The translations under genes and the position numbers were made by a program. Under the pieces are notes generated by a model. The model worked only from the letters and a program-made list of their open reading frames with translations. It was not told where the DNA came from and did no database searches. From Noviherbaspirillum sp. Root189 (GTDB taxonomy: Bacteria > Pseudomonadota > Gammaproteobacteria > Burkholderiales > Burkholderiaceae_D), in assembly GCF_001428545.1 (NCBI RefSeq), contig NZ_LMHZ01000033.1, forward strand, positions 1-64,000: a stretch of DNA of 64,000 nt, in the 5' to 3' direction. Positions 7,051-16,113 of the stretch are shown piece after piece. The stretch's first letter is position 1; the number at the start of each line of letters is the position of its first letter.

Positions 7051-8037
7051 ATGGCCATTGTATTTTTCTCGTACAGTCATATTGACGAAGCGCTCAGGGA
7101 CAAACTTGAAGAGCATCTAGCATTGATGAAGCATCAAGGCTTGATTGAGGCATGGCACGACCGCCGCATTCTCGCCGGGTCAAATATTGATGATTCAATC
7201 AACGAAAACTTGGAGCGAGCGGACGTAATTCTGCTTCTCGTCAGCTCAAGCTTTATCGCATCAACGTATTGCTACTCGCGCGAGATGAAACGTGCCCTTG
7301 AGCGGCATAAGGAAGGCACCGCACGTGTGGTACCGGTTATCTTGAGGCCATGCGACTGGCATAGCGCTCCATTTGGCAGCCTCTTGGCTGCGCCCAAAGA
7401 TGGAAAAGCCGTGACCTCATGGCCCGACCAAGATGAAGTATTTACTGACGTCGCCCGACAGGTTCGTCAAGCCATAACGGCCGTGCCGAAAACTTCTTCG
7501 CCGAATCCATCGACAAGTTCACGAGGAGCTAGCCCGACTGGAATAGTTTCTCCGTTTAGTGTCGAAAATTCTGTGAGCGGCCCTATCGGACCTCGGTCAA
7601 GTAATTTGCGTTTAAAAAAGGAGTTCACGGATTATGACCGTGACGAGTTCCTTCGGGATTCGTTTGATTTTATGGCTCGGTACTTCGAAACCTCGTTGGA
7701 GGAGCTTTCAGCGCGCAATCCCGGCATAAAGGGAAAATACCATCGCATTGATGCAAACCAGTTCACCGCTGTTGTGTATCAAGACGGGAAAAGTATTGCA
7801 GATTGCACGATACGCATTGATGGGTTCGGAAGCCGAAGCAATAGCATCGCCTTTGCGTACGGTACATCCGTCCCTCGTGGAACGTCCAATGAGATGGTGC
7901 ACGTTGAGAGCGATAGCCAATTGATGTACTTGAAACCGTTGGGCATGCAATCGTTCGGAGGGCAACAAGGACAAAAGCTGTCCCAGGAGGGGGCGTCGGA
8001 GCACTTCTGGGACTTGTTGATAAAACGTCTGCAATAA
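7051..8037 (+). CDS. TIR-domain protein with an unrecognised C-terminal domain
   Basis: Residues 1-145 form a bacterial TIR domain: FFSYSHIDEALRDKLEEHL, then GSNIDDSINENLERADVILL, then the alphaC segment YCYSREMKRALERH with the conserved glutamate that is catalytic in NAD-cleaving TIRs, and VVPVILRPCDW. A low-complexity linker (about 150-190) leads to a C-terminal domain of about 135 residues that I do not recognise. Bacterial TIR proteins often serve as NAD-depleting effectors in phage defence, with the partner domain as sensor. Here it is a lone gene between metal operons, with no obvious partner. SD-like GGAATAGGA precedes the ATG. Confidence 0.8.
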   Translation: MAIVFFSYSHIDEALRDKLEEHLALMKHQGLIEAWHDRRILAGSNIDDSINENLERADVILLLVSSSFIASTYCYSREMKRALERHKEGTARVVPVILRPCDWHSAPFGSLLAAPKDGKAVTSWPDQDEVFTDVARQVRQAITAVPKTSSPNPSTSSRGASPTGIVSPFSVENSVSGPIGPRSSNLRLKKEFTDYDRDEFLRDSFDFMARYFETSLEELSARNPGIKGKYHRIDANQFTAVVYQDGKSIADCTIRIDGFGSRSNSIAFAYGTSVPRGTSNEMVHVESDSQLMYLKPLGMQSFGGQQGQKLSQEGASEHFWDLLIKRLQ

Positions 8038-8050
8038 AATCATCACAGAC

Positions 8051-8097
8051 AATGGTTGATGTCAGGCGTTTTATACCTTTGCGAGACATCAACCATT
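8051..8097. terminator. Perfect 13-bp inverted repeat at the convergent gene ends
   Basis: AATGGTTGATGTC (8051-8063) and GACATCAACCATT (8085-8097) are exact complements separated by 21 bases, and the right arm covers the arsH stop codon. It lies between the stop of the TIR gene and the stop of arsH, the usual place for a bidirectional terminator. The loop is long and no T-tract follows, so other roles, such as an mRNA 3'-end stabiliser or a recombination site, remain open. Confidence 0.45.
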
Positions 8098-8857
8098 ATT
8101 CCAGCTCGTCCTTCGTTTCGTCAGGTAACGTCTCATGGCTCATTGCTGCCGCGGCTAAGGTTGTAGCAAGCTCCGGAAACGTTACCTTGCGCTCACTGTA
8201 TCGACTTGTCAGGTAGTCCGAGCGGTCCCGTACAAGCAAGGTGAACTTGTAGAGCTCTTCCATGACGTCCACCAGACGCTCATAGTAGGACGACGGTTTC
8301 ATGCGACCGTTGTCATCAAACTCCTGGTAAGCCTTCGCTACGGATGACTGGTTCGGGATGGTCACCATCCGCATCCAACGACCGAGAACCCGAAGTTGGT
8401 TCACCGCATTGAAGGATTGGGACCCTCCTGATACCTGCATCACCGCTAGGGTCCGTCCTTGGGTAGGCCGAATGCTTCCGATTTCCAATGGCAGCCAATC
8501 GATTTGAGACTTGAACACCCCGGTCATAGCCCCATGCCTTTCAGGACTGCACCATACCTGACCTTCAGACCACTCGGACAGCTTCCGCAATTCCTGGACC
8601 TTTGGATGGCCAGGAGCACAGCTATCCACCATTGGAAGACCTTGCGGGTCAAAGACTCGTGTTTCAGCACCGAAGTGCTGCAAAATCCGCTCCGCCTCCA
8701 AGGTAAGCAGCCGGCTATAGGACTTCTCACGCAACGAACCATACAACAGCAGAATGCGCGGCGGATGCGTTGACACCTTCGTTGCGTCGAGCTTCTCCTG
8801 CGTCGGGACATCAAGATGTGGGGCGCTGATGTTCGGTAGATTTGACAGGTCAACCAT
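8096..8857 (-). CDS. arsH: ArsH, NADPH-dependent FMN oxidoreductase
   Basis: A flavodoxin-like protein of 253 residues with the ArsH signatures [20 protein letters not shown] (FMN phosphate loop), [19 protein letters not shown] and [18 protein letters not shown]. ArsH oxidises trivalent methylarsenicals to less toxic pentavalent forms. I chose ATG 8857 ([16 protein letters not shown]); this start overlaps the end of arsC by 8 bases, and a longer frame to 8893 would bury more of arsC. It is the last gene of the arsenic operon. Confidence 0.92.
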   Translation of the reverse strand: MVDLSNLPNISAPHLDVPTQEKLDATKVSTHPPRILLLYGSLREKSYSRLLTLEAERILQHFGAETRVFDPQGLPMVDSCAPGHPKVQELRKLSEWSEGQVWCSPERHGAMTGVFKSQIDWLPLEIGSIRPTQGRTLAVMQVSGGSQSFNAVNQLRVLGRWMRMVTIPNQSSVAKAYQEFDDNGRMKPSSYYERLVDVMEELYKFTLLVRDRSDYLTSRYSERKVTFPELATTLAAAAMSHETLPDETKDELE

Positions 8858-9281
8858 TGTCTTTGACCCTTTTGCCTTCGGCGTCGATGACAACTTCCCC
8901 GTCTTCCTTGCTGAACGGGCCGTTCTGCGGCAACGGGAGGATGTCGAGCACTATTTCGGACGGACGGCACAGGCGAACACCAACGGGCGTCACGACAAAG
9001 GGACGATTGATGAGAATCGGATTGGCCACCATGGCATCAAGCAGTTCGTCGTCTGTCAAATTCGGGTTGTCCAAGCCAAGCTCGGCATAAGGCGTGCCCT
9101 TTTCCCGGATAGCTTCCCGTACGGTCAGGCCTGACTTTGCAATCATTTCATTTAGCTCTTCCCGGCTTGGTGGAGCCTTCAGGTATTCGATGACCTGCGG
9201 TTCGATGCCGGCATTGCGGATGAGCGCGAGGGTGTTACGGGACGTCCCGCAGCTGGGGTTGTGGTAAATCTTGATTTCCAT
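8850..9281 (-). CDS. arsC: Glutaredoxin-dependent arsenate reductase ArsC
   Basis: A cytoplasmic 143-residue enzyme reducing arsenate to arsenite with glutathione and glutaredoxin. The catalytic cysteine is at residue 11 in [17 protein letters not shown], and the arginines of the ArsC active site are visible in the second half ([12 protein letters not shown]). The start at ATG 9281 fits the family length; the open frame runs back to 9344 but that part overlaps aqpS. Even so it overlaps the aqpS stop by 47 bases. The operon carries a second, thioredoxin-type ArsC as well. Confidence 0.9.
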   Translation of the reverse strand: MEIKIYHNPSCGTSRNTLALIRNAGIEPQVIEYLKAPPSREELNEMIAKSGLTVREAIREKGTPYAELGLDNPNLTDDELLDAMVANPILINRPFVVTPVGVRLCRPSEIVLDILPLPQNGPFSKEDGEVVIDAEGKRVKDNG

Positions 9282-9951
9282 ATGGAGAGACCTCTTTGCT
9301 TGTGGCGAATAGCCATTTGAATACGACAACGGCGGCGGCGGCACCTAATAGCTGAGCAACGATAAACCCAAGAACATCCTGCGGCCGGATACCGGCGAAT
9401 GTGTCCGACGCGGCGCGCGCCAGAGTAACGGCCGGGTTGGCAAAGGACGTGGACGACGTGAACCAGTAGGCAGCTGTGATATAGGCGGCGACTGCAAACG
9501 GCGTGCTGGTCGGCCGAGTTCTGGAGCAGCTGATGATGACGGCCAGCAGCCCGAACGTCGCCACGAACTCGCTCCACCACTGCGAGGGCCCGGTACGGGC
9601 ATGCTGTGAAGCGAAGAACACTGCCTCTTGAAACATCCCATGGGCTGCAGCAACGCCTACAAATGCCCCCGCGATTTGCGCCAAGATATACATCGTGGCA
9701 TGCCGCCAATGAATCTGACCAAACCAGGCATCGCTCAGCGTGACAGCTGGATTGAAATGGGCACCTGAGATGGGACCGAAGGTCAGGATTAATGCGACGA
9801 GGCCGGCACCGGTTGCCAGCGTGTTGCCAAGCAGCGCAATGGCGACGTTACCCCCGGCCAGTCGCTCGCCCATAATGCCGGAGCCAATAACAACCGCAAG
9901 CAGGAATGCGGTCCCGAGAAATTCCCCGGCTAATCTACGAGACATTGTCAT
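9235..9951 (-). CDS. aqpS: Aquaglyceroporin AqpS-like arsenic channel
   Basis: This 238-residue MIP-family channel has six helices and both pore motifs: NPA at 67-69 (GAHFNPAVT) and NPA at 172-174 (SFANPAVT). AqpS channels inside ars operons of rhizobia let arsenite made by ArsC leave down its gradient and also pass methylarsenicals. No ArsB or Acr3 pump is encoded in this operon, so the channel is the only visible exit route. It overlaps the upstream arsC by ATGA (9948-9951). A second possible ATG lies two codons in. Confidence 0.88.
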   Translation of the reverse strand: MTMSRRLAGEFLGTAFLLAVVIGSGIMGERLAGGNVAIALLGNTLATGAGLVALILTFGPISGAHFNPAVTLSDAWFGQIHWRHATMYILAQIAGAFVGVAAAHGMFQEAVFFASQHARTGPSQWWSEFVATFGLLAVIISCSRTRPTSTPFAVAAYITAAYWFTSSTSFANPAVTLARAASDTFAGIRPQDVLGFIVAQLLGAAAAVVVFKWLFATSKEVSPYGNQDLPQPQLRDVP

Positions 9952-10448
9952 ACCGGTGTCTCGCCAATCTTTTTGATTTCGTGCTGGATAGCATGCTTCT
10001 CCAGCATATGCAGTGGAAGGCTGACGAAGGCGTTCATCCTCGCCATGATTTGCTTGAATATTTTTTCAAAAGCATCCCGCTTTTCTTCATCCGAACCTTC
10101 GACGGCCACTGGGTCTTCAAAGCCCCAGTGAGCAGTTGCGGGATGGCCAGGCCAAATCGGGCAAACTTCCCCTGCGGCGTTATCGCAAACGGTGATGATG
10201 AAATCCATGTGCGGCGCATCCGGAGCGGCGAACTCATCCCAACTCTTGCTGCGAAGGTTGTCCACCGGGTAGCCGGTCTTCTTCACCTGCTCGACGGCAA
10301 AAGGATTGACCTTGCCGCCCGGTTTGCTGCCTGCACTAAAACCCTGAAAGCGGCCGTGTCCCATCGTGGTTACGAGTGCTTCGGCCATGATGGAGCGAGC
10401 GGAGTTACCCGTGCAAAGAAACAGCACGTTGAATTTCTTGTCAGTCAT
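9948..10448 (-). CDS. arsC: Thioredoxin-type arsenate reductase ArsC (LMW phosphatase fold)
   Basis: This 166-residue protein carries the P-loop FLCTGNSARS, with nucleophile Cys12, and the redox pair region VCDNAAGEVCPIWPG found in arsenate reductases of the low-molecular-weight tyrosine phosphatase type. It reduces arsenate using a triple-cysteine cascade and thioredoxin. The start is ATG 10448 (MTDKKFNVLF); the longer open frame to 10508 is not supported by the family. It starts 8 bases after arsN ends and overlaps aqpS by four bases. Confidence 0.9.
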   Translation of the reverse strand: MTDKKFNVLFLCTGNSARSIMAEALVTTMGHGRFQGFSAGSKPGGKVNPFAVEQVKKTGYPVDNLRSKSWDEFAAPDAPHMDFIITVCDNAAGEVCPIWPGHPATAHWGFEDPVAVEGSDEEKRDAFEKIFKQIMARMNAFVSLPLHMLEKHAIQHEIKKIGETPV

Positions 10449-10456
10449 GATTTTCC

Positions 10457-10903
10457 CTAAAGTTCTTGGATGAGGCGCCGCCGCATGCATGTAGCCTGCG
10501 ACGGACATAGGCTTGAAAATTCGGTTGTTTTCTGAAGCGAGGAAGGCGCCGTGCTGCGCTCAATGACTTCGTACCCGCGACGCGCGAAGAAATCAGCGGC
10601 GGTTGTGGTGAGCAAATACAGAGTTCCAATACCGGTTCGCCGGGCGTGCTCTTGTACAGCATCGACCAGTTGCGTCCCTAGCCCTGTGAACTTGCTCTCG
10701 GGTCGCACTACTATGGAGCGCAAGAGCGCGTCTTCGCCGTATCGCTCCAGCCCGACTATCCCAAGGACAGACTGTCCACCTTCCGCAACTAGGAAATCCG
10801 CGAGGTGCCTAGCTGTCAGGTCCTGGTACGGCAGGCCGGCGTCCTCAAGCAGAGCGAGGACTGCCGGCAGGTCTTCGGACGTAGCTAGTCGAAGCAGCGT
10901 CAT
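10457..10903 (-). CDS. arsN: GNAT acetyltransferase of the ArsN type
   Basis: A GNAT-fold protein of 148 residues with the acetyl-CoA loop region SKFTGLGTQLVDAVQEHAR and the C-terminal block FFARRGYEVIERS. Short GNATs called ArsN occur in many ars operons; ArsN1 acetylates the antibiotic arsinothricin, whereas for the ArsN2 group the substrate is unsettled. From its length and place I favour ArsN2-like, with moderate certainty. It sits three bases after arsI and eight bases before arsC. Confidence 0.8.
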   Translation of the reverse strand: MTLLRLATSEDLPAVLALLEDAGLPYQDLTARHLADFLVAEGGQSVLGIVGLERYGEDALLRSIVVRPESKFTGLGTQLVDAVQEHARRTGIGTLYLLTTTAADFFARRGYEVIERSTAPSSLQKTTEFSSLCPSQATCMRRRLIQEL

Positions 10904-10906
10904 GTC

Positions 10907-11428
10907 TTAGCAGCAGGCGCCGGTCGTGCCCTTCTGCGTATTCGGCACGCAGCACGGACTGTCCGCGGAGAGCTTGATACGCGGCTTAGCGAGCGGAACG
11001 CAGCATGCTTCTGTACCCATAGCAGCTTCCCCTGGTGCGGCAGTCTTGTTGGGCTCGCCGAAAACCGGAATGGTGTCGAGCGTATGGAAGGTCTCCCACG
11101 CGATTCCGGAGGGGTCGTTTGCCCAATATTTGTCGGACTTGGCGTAGCAGCAGGCCACACCTTCTTCCTTCTTCACGTCGGGCTGTAAAGCACCGAAGCG
11201 GCACTGCATTTCGCTCAGCTCTGTGGCCGACTCGACTTGGATGCCGAGATGGTTCAGGCCCACTTCGGCTCCGCGCTGAGAGATGGCGAAATTTAAGCGT
11301 GGGTCATCGAGCATCCACTTCGCATAGTCCGTCTTCACGACGGTCGGTTCGGACGCAAAAATGCCGGAATAGAACTTGATGCTGTCGGCGAGATTGTCGA
11401 CGGAGACGTGTACGTGCAAGCGTTTCAT
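10907..11428 (-). CDS. arsI: ArsI-type C-As bond lyase (vicinal oxygen chelate family)
   Basis: Counting from ATG 11428 (MKRLHVHVSV), the protein has His5, His60 and Glu112 as probable Fe(II) ligands and the adjacent pair Cys93-Cys94 in GVACCYAKSDKYW, the substrate-binding pair of ArsI lyases that demethylate trivalent organoarsenicals. These features separate it from generic glyoxalases. The tail carries three more CC pairs (EACCVP, SPCCVP, GACC), possibly an arsenic-binding extension. It overlaps arsR: TGA 11425-11427 shares bases with this ATG. Confidence 0.85.
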   Translation of the reverse strand: MKRLHVHVSVDNLADSIKFYSGIFASEPTVVKTDYAKWMLDDPRLNFAISQRGAEVGLNHLGIQVESATELSEMQCRFGALQPDVKKEEGVACCYAKSDKYWANDPSGIAWETFHTLDTIPVFGEPNKTAAPGEAAMGTEACCVPLAKPRIKLSADSPCCVPNTQKGTTGACC

Positions 11429-11763
11429 GAGCAAGCTCCTTCTTTGGAACAGTTGGAAACGCGGACAGGAGAACAGACGTTCCCGCCGCAGCAGTTATCG
11501 GTCAAGAATCCAAGCAAACCGTTCATAGCCTCAAAATTGGCCGCGTAGATAAGCGAGCGTCCTTCCCGCGTCTGCGTTACCAGGTCGGCATGTAGCAGCT
11601 CCTTCAGGTGGAATGACAGAAGGGAGGGAGCGATTCCAACGCCTTCGGCAATCTGTGTAGCCGCAAGTCCCCCAGGTCCGGCTTGTACAAGGAGGCGGAA
11701 GACTGCAAGCCGAGTCTCCTGAGCAAGTGCAGCAAGGGCAGCAATAACGCCTTTTATTTCCAT
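11425..11763 (-). CDS. arsR: ArsR/SmtB-family arsenic-responsive repressor
   Basis: A winged-helix repressor of 112 residues starting at ATG 11763 after AAGGAT. The recognition helix region is GIAPSLLSFHLKELLHADLV. The metalloid-binding cysteines are C-terminal (DNCCGGNVC, then two further Cys), an arrangement like that of the Acidithiobacillus-type ArsR and unlike the helix-4 CVC of R773 ArsR. Arsenite or methylarsenite binding would release it from the promoter immediately upstream. It is the first gene of the arsRINC-aqpS-arsCH operon. Confidence 0.9.
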   Translation of the reverse strand: MEIKGVIAALAALAQETRLAVFRLLVQAGPGGLAATQIAEGVGIAPSLLSFHLKELLHADLVTQTREGRSLIYAANFEAMNGLLGFLTDNCCGGNVCSPVRVSNCSKEGACS

Positions 11764-11780
11764 TTCGATTATCCTTGAAA

Positions 11781-11820
11781 TATTCAATTCAATAGTAGTT
11801 GAAGTATTTGGAAAAATCAA
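11781..11820 (-). promoter_or_regulatory. Promoter and probable ArsR operator of the ars operon
   Basis: On the minus strand, TTGATT (11815-11820) and TACTAT (11792-11797) are separated by exactly 17 bases, a good sigma-70 promoter. Overlapping it is a dyad of TATTCAA (11781-11787) and TTGAAGTA (11799-11806), the ATTCAA/TTGAA type of element bound by ArsR repressors. The arsR start lies about 30 bases downstream of the -10 box. Confidence 0.75.
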
Positions 11821-11885
11821 GGACCCCGAGCACTAATCGGCTTAAATACTAGTCAGACAGCGAAAAGCCGGACTAAAGCGAGCCA

Positions 11886-12059
11886 TCAGTGCGGAACGTG
11901 GCGGCAGCGCATCGAACAAGCCACCTCTCGGGCTTGTTCCCGAAGGGCAAGTACTTCAAGCGCGTTTAAAAGATGGTCGGCAACTTCCATGTCACCTTCT
12001 CGCCAAGCCCTCTGGAATGCCGCAAGAATCTCATCAGCGAGAGAATGCATTTCTTCCAT
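11886..12059 (-). CDS. Small uncharacterised protein at the end of the cus cluster
   Basis: A 57-residue frame starting at ATG 12057-12059 (MEEMHSLADEILAAFQRAWR) is amphipathic and helical, with LLNALEVLALREQAREVA in its second half and a CxC-His tail. Codon use looks like its neighbours and the frame ends before the ars promoter. I do not recognise a family. It is the last possible gene of the cus transcript, about 160 bases after the lipoprotein frame. The remaining sequence between 12060 and 12216 shows nothing else. Confidence 0.5.
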   Translation of the reverse strand: MEEMHSLADEILAAFQRAWREGDMEVADHLLNALEVLALREQAREVACSMRCRHVPH

Positions 12060-12290
12060 TTTCAACTCCGGTATTCGTTTGCCGAGCTCAAGGTAGCCCT
12101 TCCTATGGAGGGAAGGTCAAGGCCATTCTTGACGAGAATGTAGAGTTGCAATTTGATTGCCGACCTTTATAGCGGATGCGCTTGGGTCAAAAGCCACCCT
12201 TGCGCGGAATTCTCCCTCAACTAGACGTTTTAGGCTTGGCCTCTGGGACCATCATTTGATGATGTCGGTGCATTATGTCCATATGCTGCT

Positions 12291-12467
12291 TCATCTCGGG
12301 GACATCTGACTCATATGCGTCATGCACATGTCCATCATCTGCTTATCTGACATCATGGTCATGGGCATAGAACCCATCGAGGCATCCGGCTGAGATGCCT
12401 GGCCCGTTACGCAGCCAGCCAAGATCGCAGATGATAGTAAGGGAATGGCCAGTAATGAGAGCTTCAT
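12291..12467 (-). CDS. Methionine-rich small lipoprotein, probably frameshifted
   Basis: ATG 12467 opens a lipoprotein signal (LLSSAILAGC, lipobox cysteine at about residue 18) followed by a short Met/His-rich tail (MGSMPMTMMSDKQMMDMCM), a composition typical of periplasmic Cu(I)-binding proteins in cus clusters. The frame stops at 12291 just after a run of four C on the minus strand (12298-12301). One extra C would join it to a second Met/His-rich stretch (MKQHMDIMHRHHQMM) ending at 12217. I therefore think the original gene was 12217-12467 and has lost a base, or that this is a sequencing error. Confidence 0.6.
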   Translation of the reverse strand: MKLSLLAIPLLSSAILAGCVTGQASQPDASMGSMPMTMMSDKQMMDMCMTHMSQMSPR

Positions 12468-12566
12468 AGCTACCTCCTCATGTGAAGTGGAAAAGTACCG
12501 CGTCCTCCCCGGAAATAGGTGCAGCACAGCCCTCAGCCGCGCCGCGCCGTTTATCTGATAACCTCG

Positions 12567-12944
12567 TTACTTTTGAACCTGAAGTGCTGTAACGACTGCC
12601 GTGCCTTTGACGGTTTCGACGTTGAACTTCACCTTGTCGCCAACTTTGACCTTCGACAGCAGGGTGTCCTTTTCAACGGAGAACGTCATAGTCATCGGAG
12701 GCATTTCGACGGTCTTTGACTTGACTGGGCCGTGCTTGAGGGTGACGGTCTTGCCAGCCTGGTCGACTGCTTTGACCTCGCCTTCGTTCACGCGCGCAGC
12801 TTCAGAAGATTTTTCGGCCATGCCGTCCATCTTCATGCCCCCCATGTCCATCCTTTTGCCACCGTTCATTTGGTCAGCGTGGGCAGTCAGTGCGGCGGCC
12901 ATCAGGCCAAGCGCTAAAATTGATTTAAACAGCGACGTTTTCAT
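12567..12944 (-). CDS. cusF: CusF-like periplasmic copper-binding protein
   Basis: The product of 125 residues has a signal peptide (cleaved after ALTAHA), a Met-rich linker ([11 protein letters not shown]) and a CusF domain. CusF hands Cu(I) or Ag(I) to the CusB-CusA pump. The metal ligands His (TLKHGP) and two Met (PPMTMTF) are present, but the tryptophan that caps copper in E. coli CusF is replaced by Met in TVEMPPMTM. The start at ATG 12944 overlaps the end of cusA by 20 bases. A second CusF-type domain, which keeps the Trp, is fused to CusB. Confidence 0.85.
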   Translation of the reverse strand: MKTSLFKSILALGLMAAALTAHADQMNGGKRMDMGGMKMDGMAEKSSEAARVNEGEVKAVDQAGKTVTLKHGPVKSKTVEMPPMTMTFSVEKDTLLSKVKVGDKVKFNVETVKGTAVVTALQVQK

Positions 12945-15900
12945 GGTGCGGCTCCTTGATAGTCGTGGTTGAAATTTTTGTTGCTTCCCGTAGCCGACGT
13001 TCCTGGAGGAGGCGCCATGCCGCGGGTATGACGAAAAGTGACAATAGGGGTGCGGTGACCATGCCACCAACCATAGGGGCGGCAATACGCTGCATAACTT
13101 CGGAGCCGGCTCCGCTGCTGAACATGATGGGTAGCAGGCCGGCAAGAATCACGGCAACGGTCATCGCCTTGGGGCGAACGCGCAGAACGGCTCCCTCTCG
13201 AATTGCCTCGAGAATCAATTCCTTGGTCAACGGCTCGCCACTTTGAAGGCGGGCGTTCAGCGAGTTCCTGAGGTAGACCAGCATCACAACCCCGAACTCC
13301 GCGGCCAAGCCTGCCAGCGCAATAAAGCCAACGGCCGTCGCTACGGAAACGGCATGGCCTAACCCCCATACGAACCAGAAGCCCCCAATGAGCGCAAACG
13401 GTACGGTCAGCATGAGCAGCAAGGCCTCGGACGTCAACCGGAATGCCAGGTACAGGAGCAGGAAGATGACGGCAAGAGTGAGCGGAATCACGGTTTGCAG
13501 CTTTGCCGCCGCACGCTCCATGTATTCGAACTGGCCGGACCAACCAATCGAATATCCAGGCGGAAGCTTGACCTCTTTTTGCACGGCGGTCTGCATCGCG
13601 TGCACGGCAGTTCGCAAATCGGTCCCGCGTACATCGACGTATACCCAGCCCGAAAGCCGGGCGTTCTCGCTTCGAATCATCGGCGGGCCGTCGGTCACTT
13701 GGATCTGCGCGACATCTCCCAGTCGGAGTTGCGCGCCCCGTTCAGTGACAAGGGGTAGCTCGCGCAGATTCTGCAAGGAATCGCGGTAGTCCCTCGGGTA
13801 GCGCACATTGATTGGGAACCGCTGGCGGCCGTCCACCAACTCGCCAACGTTTTCCCCACCGATAGCAGAGGAAACGACGGACTGGATGTCAGCAACTGCC
13901 AAGCCGTAACGGGCAGCCTGCCTCCTGTCAATCGTGACATCTATATACCGCCCGCCACTCAACCGCTCGGCTAGTGCGGACGTCACGCCCGGCACAGCCT
14001 TTACGACCGCTTCAACCTGTGCCGCAATCCGGTCAATCTGCCCCAAGTCGGCGCCGGACACCTTCACCCCCACCGGTGTCTTAATGCCAGTGGAGAGCAT
14101 GTCGATGCGGTTTCGGATGGGTGGAACCCAGACGTTGGACAGGCCCGGCGCTTTTACGACTTTGTCCAGCTCCTCGACCAGCTTCTCTGGCGTCATGCCC
14201 GGGCGCCACTGCTCTCGTGGCTTGAACTGGATGGTGGTCTCAAACATCTCGAGCGGCGCTGGGTCAGTCGCCGACTCTGCGCGGCCGGCCTTGCCAAACA
14301 CGGTTGCTACTTCCGGGACAGTCTTGATGAGACGGTCGGTCTGCTGCAGCAACTCGCTGGCTTTCGACGCCGACAAGCCTGGCAATGCGGAAGGCATATA
14401 CAGCAAGTCACCCTCGTCAAGCGGCGGCATGAACTCCCCGCCTAGCCGCAAGACCGGTATGGCCGTCAGAACGAGTGCGACAACGGCGACCATGATGACC
14501 GCGACTGGATGTCGAAGGCTGGCTTCCAGCAGCGGCCGGTAAGCCGCAATCAATACTCGGTTGAGCGGATTAGACGCCTCGCTTGGAATACGCCCGCGAA
14601 TCAGATAGCCCATCAGCACCGGCACCAGCGTAATCGCCAGTCCTGCCGCCGCAGCCAGCGTGTACGTCTTCGTGTAGGCCAAAGGGGCGAAAAGTTTGCC
14701 TTCCTGCGCCTCCAGAGCAAATACAGGTAAGAACGAGAGGGTCACAATCAACAATGAGAAGAACAGCGCCGGACCAACCTCAATAGAAGCACGGGTGATA
14801 ATGGCCCACCGCTCTTGGGCGCCAAGTTCTTTGTCTGGATAGTCGTGCGCGTACTTTTCCAGATGTTTGTGGGCATTCTCAATCATCACAATGGCCGCGT
14901 CCACCATCGCACCGATGGCGATGGCAATTCCGCCAAGAGACATGATGTTGGCGTTCACGCCTTGGTAGCGCATGACAATCAAGGCCGCAAGAATGCCCAA
15001 AGGCAGGGAAATGATGGCGACGAACGCGCTGCGAAGATGGAACAGGAATATCGCGCAGACAACCGTGACAACAATGAATTCCTCGATGAGCTTGTTCCGG
15101 AGGTTATCGACCGAAGCCTTAATGAGATTTGACCGGTCATAGGTCGTCACCACTTCAACGCCTTTGGGAAGAGACTGCTTCAGCGTGTCGAGCTTCGCCT
15201 TGACTGCCTCAATGGTCTGAAGCGCATTCTTACCGGACCGCATGACGACCACCCCGCCCGCGACTTCGCCTTCTCCGTTGAGTTCGGCAATACCGCGGCG
15301 CATTTCCGGGCCCAGCCGCACTGTCGCCACGTCCCGCAGCAAGACAGGCGTTCCAGCCTCGTTGACATTCAGTAGGACATTACGGAAATCTTCCAGTGAG
15401 TGCAGGTAGCCTCGAGAGCGGACCATGTACTCAGTCTCAGCCATCTCGACTACGGAACCGCCGGATTCCTGGTTAGACTTGCCAAGTGCTTCCAGCACCT
15501 TGGTATGCGAGATACCGAAGACACGCAATTTGTCTGGGTCGACCACCACCTGGTATTGCCTGACCATGCCACCGATACTGGCCACTTCCGCGACATCCGG
15601 CACAGTCTTCAACTCGAAGCGCATGAACCAGTCGTTCAGTGCCCGGAGTTGGCTCAAGTCATTTTGGCCCGTGCGGTCTACCAGCGCGTACTCGAATACC
15701 CAACCGACACCGGTACCGTCAGGGCCCAGTTCGGCACGCACGCCTTGCGGCAAGCGGCTTTGTACCTGGTTGATGTATTCCAAGACGCGGGAGCGAGCCC
15801 AGTACAGGTCCGTTGCGTCATCGAACAAGACATAGACGAACGAATCACCGAAGAAGGAATATCCCCGGACTGTTTTTGCACCTGGGACCGACAAAAGTGC

Positions 15901-16113
15901 GGTCGTCAGCGGATAGGTGACCTGGTCTTCAACGATTTGAGGGGCCTTACCCGGGTACTGAGCACGGATGATGACTTGCGTATCGGACAAATCTGGCAAT
16001 GCGTCCAGCGGTGTCTTCCCTAGCGACCAGAGACCCCATGCGGCCAGAATTACGGTTGCAAGCAGTACAAAAATGCGGTTCGCAATGGATTGCTGGATAA
16101 TTCGCGCAATCAT
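12925..16113 (-). CDS. cusA: CusA/SilA-type RND heavy-metal efflux pump
   Basis: This 1,062-residue inner-membrane RND protein is full length. Twelve helices and two large periplasmic loops can be placed. The three methionines of the CusA Cu(I)/Ag(I) site are seen in [27 protein letters not shown] and [16 protein letters not shown], arguing for monovalent copper or silver rather than Zn/Co (CzcA). The TM4 region [20 protein letters not shown] carries the proton-relay acidic residue. It couples proton entry to metal export through CusB and CusC, and overlaps cusB by four bases. Confidence 0.93.
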   Translation of the reverse strand: MIARIIQQSIANRIFVLLATVILAAWGLWSLGKTPLDALPDLSDTQVIIRAQYPGKAPQIVEDQVTYPLTTALLSVPGAKTVRGYSFFGDSFVYVLFDDATDLYWARSRVLEYINQVQSRLPQGVRAELGPDGTGVGWVFEYALVDRTGQNDLSQLRALNDWFMRFELKTVPDVAEVASIGGMVRQYQVVVDPDKLRVFGISHTKVLEALGKSNQESGGSVVEMAETEYMVRSRGYLHSLEDFRNVLLNVNEAGTPVLLRDVATVRLGPEMRRGIAELNGEGEVAGGVVVMRSGKNALQTIEAVKAKLDTLKQSLPKGVEVVTTYDRSNLIKASVDNLRNKLIEEFIVVTVVCAIFLFHLRSAFVAIISLPLGILAALIVMRYQGVNANIMSLGGIAIAIGAMVDAAIVMIENAHKHLEKYAHDYPDKELGAQERWAIITRASIEVGPALFFSLLIVTLSFLPVFALEAQEGKLFAPLAYTKTYTLAAAAGLAITLVPVLMGYLIRGRIPSEASNPLNRVLIAAYRPLLEASLRHPVAVIMVAVVALVLTAIPVLRLGGEFMPPLDEGDLLYMPSALPGLSASKASELLQQTDRLIKTVPEVATVFGKAGRAESATDPAPLEMFETTIQFKPREQWRPGMTPEKLVEELDKVVKAPGLSNVWVPPIRNRIDMLSTGIKTPVGVKVSGADLGQIDRIAAQVEAVVKAVPGVTSALAERLSGGRYIDVTIDRRQAARYGLAVADIQSVVSSAIGGENVGELVDGRQRFPINVRYPRDYRDSLQNLRELPLVTERGAQLRLGDVAQIQVTDGPPMIRSENARLSGWVYVDVRGTDLRTAVHAMQTAVQKEVKLPPGYSIGWSGQFEYMERAAAKLQTVIPLTLAVIFLLLYLAFRLTSEALLLMLTVPFALIGGFWFVWGLGHAVSVATAVGFIALAGLAAEFGVVMLVYLRNSLNARLQSGEPLTKELILEAIREGAVLRVRPKAMTVAVILAGLLPIMFSSGAGSEVMQRIAAPMVGGMVTAPLLSLFVIPAAWRLLQERRLREATKISTTTIKEPHHENVAV

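Noticed and set aside
13934-14542. Long plus-strand open frame antisense to cusA (202 codons)
   Set aside because: It lies wholly inside the cusA gene, has a Ser/Arg/Thr-rich composition typical of an antisense shadow, and no family match.
15400-16023. 207-codon plus-strand open frame antisense to the cusA 5' region
   Set aside because: Shadow of the conserved RND sequence on the other strand; no ribosome site.
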